From Euryarchaeota archaeon TMED117 (lineage in GTDB: Archaea; Thermoplasmatota; Poseidoniia; Poseidoniales; Poseidoniaceae), in contig NHFS02000085.1 of the NCBI GenBank assembly GCA_002171315.2, positions 1-11,833 of the forward strand: a stretch of 11,833 bases of DNA, read 5' to 3'. Under the pieces are notes generated by a model. The model did not search any database. It saw only the letters and a program-made list of their open reading frames with translations, and was not told the origin of the DNA. A program made the translations under genes and the position numbers. Below, one piece after another: positions 7,401 to 11,833 of the stretch; the first letter of the stretch is position 1; every line of letters starts with the position of its first letter.

Positions 7401-9685
7401 TTAAGCAGTGCATCAGCTTTTTGTTGGAATTGTTGCGGACTGATTTCTTCTGCTCCAACTCGCTTTGGAATAATCATAGAACGGCCAGCAACCTCTCTAA
7501 ATCGCTTAGCAAAAATTTGTGTATTGAGGATATATCGTTCGATGACTTCGATATGGTTGTTTGAACGGAAAGCCTCGTACAGTTGAGATGGGTCTACTTC
7601 TTGTGCAGTCCGAATCAAGAGTCCATTTTCATCAAAGGATAATTCGATGACGCTTACTCCAGATGTCTCAGCAATACCTGCCATAAAATATCCAAGAGCA
7701 GTATTGAATCCTCGTCCCCTACAGGTGGTAATAAGATAAGCAGGATGACCGCTACCAATAATTTGCTCAATGAGAATTCTGTTAGGTTCGGGGACTTGGA
7801 AGGAATCAATTGTATGTTCTTCCAAGTGACGAGCAATCGCATTTGAAACAGGCTTCGAAAGTCCGTATGCTTCTCTCAACATGATTCGAGGATCTTGTTC
7901 CCTACGAAGTGAAATCATACAATGACGAATGAGTGAAAGCAAGGAAGATGAAAGTTCCCTACTTCGTGATCGGGCTTCTCCAGACCATGATGGTACAGTA
8001 GGTCTGTATCCCGTAACAGAGGCTACATTGACTCTTGTCCCTTGGATATTTGTGACTCTGTATGTTGATCCACCGAGCAGAATGACATCTCCACCTCTCA
8101 GATTTGATACGAAGGAACCTGAGAGTTGCCCGAGAATCGAACCTTCTGCATTGAACACGAGATAGGAATTATCCGGTGCAATTGTACCGATATTGGTGTA
8201 ATAGATCATTCGAGAATAACCACGTTTACCATAGGTGTTCTCCTCCCAATCAATCCAGACACGACGTTCTTCTTCGAGCATATCAAGAACTTCAATAAAA
8301 TCATCATATGCGAAGTTTCTATAATTCCATGCACTTGAGACGATTTCATATGCCTCGTCAATATCGATTTGATTGATGATAACAAGACCGATGAGGAATT
8401 GTGCTACAACATCAAGGCAATTTTCAGGGAAATCAAGACGATCCATATCACCCGTTTGTATTGCTGCTTGAAGTGCTGCAAGTTCGATTAAATCATCAAC
8501 ACTGGATGGTAAAAATCGAGCACGAGGTATTCCACCAACGTGGTGACCTGCTCTACCAATACGCTGCAATGCTGTAGCAATGTCGCCTGGTGAGCCGAGC
8601 TGAATCACCATATCGACAGTACCAATGTCGATACCCATTTCAAGGGATGATGACGTAACGACGGCTCTGAGATGTCCATTCTTCAGTTTCTGTTCAACAT
8701 CGAGTCGAATCTTCTTGTCCATTGAACCATGGTGGCCTGCAATCAGGTCTCCAAGATGTGGACGAAGCCGTTGTACGAGGGTTTCAGTCATCTTTCTTGT
8801 ATTTGCAAAAACAAGTGTTGTTGTGTGGGCTGTAATCAAATCCGCAATGACGTCTATGTTCGCATCCAATATTTTCAAGACTGCCATGTCACTGAATTTT
8901 TGATGTGGAATGATAATGTCCAAATCAAGTTCCCTTGAACCCGAGACTTTAGCAATGTATACCTTTTGTCCATCTCCACGAGACTCACGGTCATCACTTG
9001 CAACAAGATATTCTGCAACAGTTTCCAACGGTTCCATTGTTGCTGAGATTCCTATTCGTTGAACTGGACGATCTAAAAGTGTGTCGAGATATGCAAGTGT
9101 AAGTGCTAAATGGACACCTCTTTTTGTTGGTACGAGAGAGTGCAATTCATCGATAATCATGTATTCTACATCACTAATGATTGGTTGAAATCGAGGAGAT
9201 GTAATGGCAATAGCCAAACTTTCTGGAGTTGTAATGAGTATGTGAGGTGGATTTCGAAGCATCTTTTGACGTTCCGATTGAGGTGTGTCTCCTGTTCGTA
9301 ATCCAACTTTAATTTCTTGAGCACGATCGGGTAAGAATCGTTCAGAGATTTCGGTCAATGGGCCGATTAAATTTTTCTGAATATCATTTGCAAGTGCTTT
9401 AATTGGTGAAATATAAACGCAATGAATACGCTTTTCCAATTTTCCATTAAGCGCTTTTCGAACAAGTTGATCGATGATTGTAAGGAATGCAGTGAGTGTT
9501 TTACCAGAACCTGTTGGAGAACAAAGCAACAAATGTCCGCCATCCATAATCGTAGGTATAGCAAGTTTTTGAGGCCGAGTAAAATCAGGGAATTTTTCCT
9601 TAAACCAGTTTCGAACCGGAGGACATAATTTCTCCAATAGGATATCAGTATCATAGGGATTATCTAGATACTCTATCTCAGGCAT
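4403..9685 (-). CDS. lhr: Lhr-family superfamily 2 ATP-dependent DNA helicase, long form
   Basis: 1760 residues in one uninterrupted frame. Helicase motifs in order: Q-motif region FTRPQ (35-39), motif I SPTGSGKT (56-63), Ia SPIKALAND (93-101), Ib TTPESLA (152-158), II IDELH (178-182), III SAT (214-216), IV LVFANT (291-296), V SSLEMGIDIG (346-355), VI QRIGRAG (374-380). The Lhr-typical PSWSGE lies at 565-570, and FREVAGR (729-735) fits the core's winged-helix part. Lhr proteins are ATP-driven 3'-5' translocases/helicases acting in DNA repair or recombination. Most archaeal Lhr proteins end at roughly 850-950 residues; this one has about 850 more. That extension carries two copies of a module of about 135 residues (1237-1372 and 1592-1727), recalling the C-terminal domain of long bacterial Lhr. 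Start: ATG at 9685, with an in-frame TAA three codons upstream and GGTGA seven bases upstream. It is divergent from glyS. Function of the extension is inferred only. Confidence 0.93.
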   Translation of the reverse strand: MPEIEYLDNPYDTDILLEKLCPPVRNWFKEKFPDFTRPQKLAIPTIMDGGHLLLCSPTGSGKTLTAFLTIIDQLVRKALNGKLEKRIHCVYISPIKALANDIQKNLIGPLTEISERFLPDRAQEIKVGLRTGDTPQSERQKMLRNPPHILITTPESLAIAITSPRFQPIISDVEYMIIDELHSLVPTKRGVHLALTLAYLDTLLDRPVQRIGISATMEPLETVAEYLVASDDRESRGDGQKVYIAKVSGSRELDLDIIIPHQKFSDMAVLKILDANIDVIADLITAHTTTLVFANTRKMTETLVQRLRPHLGDLIAGHHGSMDKKIRLDVEQKLKNGHLRAVVTSSSLEMGIDIGTVDMVIQLGSPGDIATALQRIGRAGHHVGGIPRARFLPSSVDDLIELAALQAAIQTGDMDRLDFPENCLDVVAQFLIGLVIINQIDIDEAYEIVSSAWNYRNFAYDDFIEVLDMLEEERRVWIDWEENTYGKRGYSRMIYYTNIGTIAPDNSYLVFNAEGSILGQLSGSFVSNLRGGDVILLGGSTYRVTNIQGTRVNVASVTGYRPTVPSWSGEARSRSRELSSSLLSLIRHCMISLRREQDPRIMLREAYGLSKPVSNAIARHLEEHTIDSFQVPEPNRILIEQIIGSGHPAYLITTCRGRGFNTALGYFMAGIAETSGVSVIELSFDENGLLIRTAQEVDPSQLYEAFRSNNHIEVIERYILNTQIFAKRFREVAGRSMIIPKRVGAEEISPQQFQQKADALLNRHRTMENSLLMREAKNEILFGDIDIISLNQFLQSCIEGDARIVHTKVTVPSRLGMSLFMSAFEDLMSMKTRAFLVKDIDPEVLRRLLGTRSLATELSTEQLVRYYSDKAPIPNNPQTLYELMQHGGGLDRSFNNPLYKEKLEGIGHELIRGWVEELCATGKITKLEGTGMPEIDGKWFSPFMAEIHGTLGCLAANESESIVDLRDYDTSGMSFKVATAFQGTQPTEWKTMTVGDPHEAMRVKVLEMLGSEGPKTAEIIHNRLPFSEKAVNRILHELETRNVISVGFFTQTDEAEFILKVDEHIITGGEEEVVEYRWIQNLVLEKSFKKYADVFDAFNEHVFVQKQQELLYRIEDFRFKDWKDLQLDSDVISGRLLHNRMGYTTKNNIPMLLGLKPEPWIGAMEEVVLTKLNPHENITRQELVQDFPKGEEHRQMERDVKNAISNLERQMLFVKQFEEVIGRRRRLSLFHKVHGVYDPMDFEDALAEVVRRMGPVKASTLRFYVSRNYEDLLVALSNLEKEGRIAKVTALVPDPENFYCAPNEVALLRTPRREDRQMRILTQSDPYVSRFIWEVRSALDRGWYLPVFKGVDPVGKVLMFKVNDYLEIKDMHVPTAYFEEFCDAFHILLDNHADQLVDVAVLTNVNSEPISELSAPMRSGLERIGFKQVGERMIRGGVVDPQPREIAERALFHQHHLHQETRHENETLALKTIKEIRDDFALRGRCEVFRANLKSMASANRLHKGVNMRGHQVWAPYEHFETLLTIRGIPPEEDLVDIVDFFSTQSDPNLFKERHALTQSEFRKLVQPLIRTGHIVEDFRGGFRAVHTRNDVDPVELRREYLRNLVSDYPVITLKQLLRLSGTPFKPEELKAILNGFEEDETLVKGFLIENLHEVCWGRKELLSSAKEINPIRDFVLPPTDPIAPYFGDVLKERFGFGSAYLVFRNAEPVAAFKANTRNKTIDVTDYEGSEKGWRVVKEFAWEHQMPLKTELRIGGKKLQ
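4505..4912 (-). repeat. Lhr internal module, copy 2 (residues about 1592-1727)
   Basis: Landmarks matching copy 1 are VDP (1592-1594), ITLKQLLRLSG (1612-1622), LKAILNGFEED (1630-1640), LPPTDPIAPYFGDV (1677-1690), GSAYLVF (1698-1704), AEPVAAFKAN (1707-1716) and IDVTD (1722-1726). Similarity is weak in identity but the order and spacing are well kept. This module ends about 33 residues before the protein's C-terminus. Confidence 0.55.
5570..5977 (-). repeat. Lhr internal module, copy 1 (residues about 1237-1372)
   Basis: This protein-level repeat starts with YDP (1237-1239), runs through a winged-helix-like stretch (KASTLRFYVSR, then LSNLEKEGRI) and continues to LTQSDPYVSRFIWEV (1321-1335), GWYLPVF (1342-1348), DPVGKVLMFKVN (1352-1363) and LEIKD. 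The second copy matches the same landmarks at an almost constant offset of 355-356 residues. The fold assignment (winged helix followed by a small beta-barrel) is inferred from pattern, not computed. Confidence 0.55.
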
Positions 9686-9808
9686 TTTTTATTCACCAAT
9701 CTCAGTGGTGCGAGAGCGTTGGTGCTATACATATGATACTTTCGTTCTTCGCCTAAGCCTATTCAATTCCTTTCTTTCGCTTTCCGATTGTGGAGAACTT
9801 GAAATGTC
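9686..9808. promoter_or_regulatory. Divergent lhr / glyS promoter region with a shared TATA-like element
   Basis: This 123-bp gap is the only non-coding space between lhr (- strand) and glyS (+ strand). An A+T-rich element, CTATACATATGAT at 9725-9737, contains the palindrome CATATG and is the only convincing TATA candidate. Toward lhr it predicts a start near 9705 and a leader of about 20 bases. Toward glyS it predicts a start near 9755 and a leader of 50 or more bases. One element may therefore serve both directions. CACCAA at 9694-9699 can pair with TGGTG at 9706-9710 or TTGGTG at 9719-9724. Confidence 0.5.
9693..9697 (-). promoter_or_regulatory. Weak Shine-Dalgarno-like site of lhr
   Basis: On the - strand GGTGA lies seven bases before the lhr ATG. 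It is only a partial match to the anti-Shine-Dalgarno sequence. It overlaps the arm of the inverted repeat CACCA/TGGTG, so an mRNA hairpin could mask it. Confidence 0.35.
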
Positions 9809-11515
9809 ATGTCCAACAGCACACGATGCGGGGATACTGATATGGTTGATGATGCACGACTTGAGCGACTTCAAGGAATGTTGAGGCAACGAGGGATTTT
9901 ACTTCCTGCTTTCGACCTTTATGGCGGAGCGAAGGGATTGTACGATTTCGGACCAGTTGGTGGTCGCTTGCGCTCAAAAATAAATCAGGCCTGGCTTAAT
10001 CACTGGATTAGTTTAGGTAATGTTGTGGAAATTTCATCTCCAACAGTGACCCCATACGAAGTGCTTGAAGCAAGTGGTCACGTCGGAGAATTTTCAGACT
10101 TCATGACTCAATGTGGAGAATGTGGTGAGGCAAGCCGCGCTGATACGTTATTAGAAAACCATCATCCAAATCCGGATTCATTGAATATTGGGGATTTGCA
10201 ATCCTTACTCGATGAGGTTTCACCAAACTGCCCAGCATGTGGATCAGCCTCATGGTCGCCTATTGAAGCACAAAATTTGATGTTCTCAACAACCATTGGT
10301 GCAGGTGAATCAGGACGCCCTGGATTTATGCGTCCTGAAACTGCTCAAGGTATGTTTACCATGTTCCCGGCCTTGTATCGTCATTTCAGAGAGCAGTTGC
10401 CTTTTGGTGCTGTTCAAGTCGGTAAAGGATACAGAAATGAAATTTCACCACGTCAAGGAATGATCAGACTGAGAGAATTTAATATGGCTGAAATGGAATA
10501 TTTTATTGATCCTGAGAGTCAAGAAACTCATGATTTTTCCTCTTGGGAAACCACGCCAATGGCTCTCATTGATGGTGATGGTAATTTGCACAATCAATCC
10601 CTAAGTGATGCTGTTGATGCTCATTTAATACGACATCAAACAGTTGGATTCTTTATGGGTAAGACCTATGATTTCCTTCTTAATTTAGGAATTGACGCTG
10701 ATAAAATTCGATTTAGACAACATGCTCCAGATGAAATGGCGCATTATGCATCGGATTGTTGGGATGCTGAATTACTCGGTTCCTATGGATGGATTGAATG
10801 CGTAGGTATCGCACATCGTGGCTGTTATGATTTAGAAGCCCATGAAAATGCAAGTGGAAGAACACTTAGAGCTAGGAGGGAATTCTCAGAACCTAAAATT
10901 ATTGAAATCGATGGATGGACAATCGATGGAGGGGTTGCAGGACCTGCCTTTAGAGGAGATGCGGGCCAAGTAAAAGTCCTCGTAGAATCACTTGATTCCG
11001 ATACTGAATTCCCTACAGAGGTTGCACTCGATGATGGTCGAACATTAACTGTTGAATCTGAACATGTTAAACGAGTTCAAAAGACTGTAAAAGAAACAGG
11101 GGAGTGGTATATCCCTCATGTTGTTGAGCCCGCATTTGGTATTGATCGTATTCTATGGCATGTTTTGGATCATGCCTATGATGAATCAGAAAAAGGCGGG
11201 GAGCCTTATCGTATGTTGAAATTATCTTCATTAGTTGCTCCAGTCGACGTTGTTATTCTCCCGTTGTTTGAAAAAGATGGAATGGGCCGTATCGCTTCTG
11301 ACTTGCATAAACGATGTTGTTTGATTCCTAATCTTGTTTCGATGTACGATGCAAGTGGATCGATTGGTAAGCGATATGCCCGAGCCGATGAGATTGGTGT
11401 CCCGATTTGTATTACAGTTGATCATCAATCGCTTGAAGATAATACTGTTACAATGCGAACAAGAGATGACGGTTCGCAAGTCAGAATTTCTATTGATGAT
11501 TTACCGTTTCTTTGA
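9809..11515 (+). CDS. glyS: Glycyl-tRNA synthetase, class II, archaeal/eukaryotic dimeric type
   Basis: 568 residues from the first ATG. It charges tRNA-Gly with glycine in the cytoplasm. Seen in order: the family N-terminal signature RQRGILLPAFDLYGG (26-40) and LYDFGPVG (44-51), motif 1 region EISSPTVTP (74-82), two CxxC pairs (102-105 and 141-144) forming a probable zinc ribbon, RPETAQG (175-181), motif 2 region YRNEISPRQG to LREFNMAEMEYF (208-232), glycine-pocket segment GWIECVGIAHRGCYDLEAH (327-345), motif 3 PAFGIDRILW (441-450), and an anticodon-binding domain at about 475-562 starting VAPVDVVILPLF. The start is uncertain. I list the longest frame, but ATG 9842 (Met12) is somewhat likelier: GGGGA lies eight bases upstream and the distance to the RRG-like signature then matches relatives. 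It is followed 43 bp later by rfcL on the same strand, probably in one transcript. Confidence 0.96.
   Translation: MSNSTRCGDTDMVDDARLERLQGMLRQRGILLPAFDLYGGAKGLYDFGPVGGRLRSKINQAWLNHWISLGNVVEISSPTVTPYEVLEASGHVGEFSDFMTQCGECGEASRADTLLENHHPNPDSLNIGDLQSLLDEVSPNCPACGSASWSPIEAQNLMFSTTIGAGESGRPGFMRPETAQGMFTMFPALYRHFREQLPFGAVQVGKGYRNEISPRQGMIRLREFNMAEMEYFIDPESQETHDFSSWETTPMALIDGDGNLHNQSLSDAVDAHLIRHQTVGFFMGKTYDFLLNLGIDADKIRFRQHAPDEMAHYASDCWDAELLGSYGWIECVGIAHRGCYDLEAHENASGRTLRARREFSEPKIIEIDGWTIDGGVAGPAFRGDAGQVKVLVESLDSDTEFPTEVALDDGRTLTVESEHVKRVQKTVKETGEWYIPHVVEPAFGIDRILWHVLDHAYDESEKGGEPYRMLKLSSLVAPVDVVILPLFEKDGMGRIASDLHKRCCLIPNLVSMYDASGSIGKRYARADEIGVPICITVDHQSLEDNTVTMRTRDDGSQVRISIDDLPFL
9830..9834 (+). 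promoter_or_regulatory. Possible ribosome binding site supporting a glyS start at 9842
   Basis: GGGGA lies eight bases before the ATG at 9842. The upstream ATG at 9809 has only GGAG at 9792-9795, at a longer spacing of 13 bases, so this site bears on the choice of start. It would lie inside the coding region if 9809 is the true start. Confidence 0.35.
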
Positions 11516-11526
11516 ATCTAAGAAAC
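11506..11526 (+). other. Perfect 7-bp inverted repeat at the glyS stop codon
   Basis: GTTTCTT (11506-11512) pairs with AAGAAAC (11520-11526) across a 7-base loop whose first three bases are the glyS stop TGA. The stem is A+T-rich and is not followed by a T-run, so a classical terminator is not supported. It may be a weak RNA hairpin at the gene junction, or chance. Confidence 0.5.
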
Positions 11527-11534
11527 ACCTTCAA

Positions 11535-11572
11535 GAACCGCCGTCATGATGATTGGATATGAGCGGCGCTTC
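11535..11572 (+). other. Imperfect inverted repeat enclosing the rfcL start codon
   Basis: GAACCGCCGTCA (11535-11546) faces TGAGCGGCGCTTC (11560-11572). Eleven base pairs form with one mismatch (11538/11569) and one bulged base (11563), around a 13-base loop. The start codon ATG (11559-11561) sits at the loop/stem boundary. In mRNA this could partly block translation initiation of rfcL. The G+C-rich core CGCCG/CGGCG is the strongest part. Function is inferred only. Confidence 0.5.
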
Positions 11573-11833
11573 AGACTGGACAGAGCGCCATCGTCCGATG
11601 TCCGAGCATCAATTAGAAGGAAATGAAATCCAACGTCGTCAAATTCGTGAATGGCTTGATGGCTGGATTAATGGGAATCCCAAGAAGAAAGGAATACTGC
11701 TTGTTGGCCCTCCAGGTGTCGGAAAAACAACCGTAGCTCGTGCAATTGCAAATGACTTGGGATGGACTGTTATTGAATTGAATGCAAGTGATTCGAGGAA
11801 TGCTGCTGCAATTCGAAAAGCAGCAACTCAAGG
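11559..11833 (+). CDS. rfcL: Replication factor C large subunit (clamp loader ATPase), 3'-truncated by the window edge
   Basis: 91 residues are visible before the window ends. The N-terminus carries the RFC-type signature DWTERHRP (6-13), comparable to WTEKYRP in archaeal/eukaryotic clamp loaders. Then come GILLVGPPGVGKTT (45-58, Walker A, P-loop AAA+), ARAIANDLGW (60-69) and ELNASD (73-78), the conserved RFC box following the P-loop. The large subunit works with small RFC subunits to load the PCNA sliding clamp on primed DNA during replication. The start ATG is the first possible in frame after a TGA at 11550-11552, apart from a TTG at 11553. No clear Shine-Dalgarno or TATA lies in the 43-bp gap after glyS, so co-transcription with glyS is likely. 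The large rather than the small subunit is chosen from the insertion NPKKKGILLVG and the wording of the region; a small subunit is the less likely alternative. Confidence 0.85.
   Translation, partial: MSGASDWTERHRPMSEHQLEGNEIQRRQIREWLDGWINGNPKKKGILLVGPPGVGKTTVARAIANDLGWTVIELNASDSRNAAAIRKAATQ

Noticed and set aside
7314..7586. Several 60-116 codon + strand frames inside lhr and the surface-protein gene
   Set aside because: All are antisense to strong coding sequences, lack recognisable domains or ribosome sites, and read as low-quality Ser/Cys/Arg-rich shadow frames.
4403..9685. Lhr as an artificial fusion of two genes or a frameshifted gene
   Set aside because: The frame is continuous, the C-terminal half has the winged-helix-like character expected of long Lhr proteins, and no internal start with promoter signals was recognised.
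11516..11558. Factor-independent terminator between glyS and rfcL
   Set aside because: The inverted repeats are not followed by a T-run, and the short gap with no new promoter favours read-through.

Overview
The window reads as chromosomal DNA of a planktonic archaeon, most likely a Marine Group II / Poseidoniales-type euryarchaeon. Evidence for an archaeon is an archaeosortase-family enzyme, an archaeal/eukaryotic-type dimeric glycyl-tRNA synthetase, the start of a clamp-loader large subunit (RfcL), TATA-like promoter elements with at least one probable leaderless start, and an Lhr helicase. The lineage assignment is an inference from gene content, moderate A+T content and the style of the surface protein (lectin, PPC-like, thrombospondin type 3 repeats, membrane helix, cytoplasmic tail); no rRNA or tRNA is present to confirm it. 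The window is almost fully coding. The longest gap is 122-123 bp, and no IS element, CRISPR array or RNA gene was seen.

Left part (1-4402): the 3' part of a membrane-embedded archaeosortase gene on the + strand converges on a 1222-residue surface-protein gene on the - strand. Their stop codons overlap (675-678). The surface protein has a signal peptide, a C-type-lectin domain, a LamG-like domain, three PPC-like beta domains, EF-hand loops, thrombospondin type 3 repeats, one transmembrane helix and a cytoplasmic tail of about 118 residues. It has its own TATA box, placed for leaderless transcription.

Middle part (4403-9685): a very long Lhr superfamily 2 helicase (1760 residues) on the - strand. 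Its N-terminal half is the standard Lhr core. Its C-terminal half is extra and holds an internal duplication of about 135 residues, resembling the winged-helix plus beta-barrel layout of long bacterial Lhr proteins.

Right part (9686-11833): a short divergent promoter region separates lhr from a + strand pair, glyS and the 5' end of rfcL, spaced 43 bp apart and probably co-transcribed. Two inverted repeats lie in this spacer, one at the glyS stop codon and one enclosing the rfcL start codon.

Together the right two thirds is an information-processing neighbourhood (helicase/repair, translation, replication clamp loading) and the left third a cell-surface neighbourhood. No complete novel system is evident. 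The points most worth checking are the long Lhr with its duplicated module, the surface protein's cytoplasmic tail, and the hairpins around the glyS/rfcL junction.
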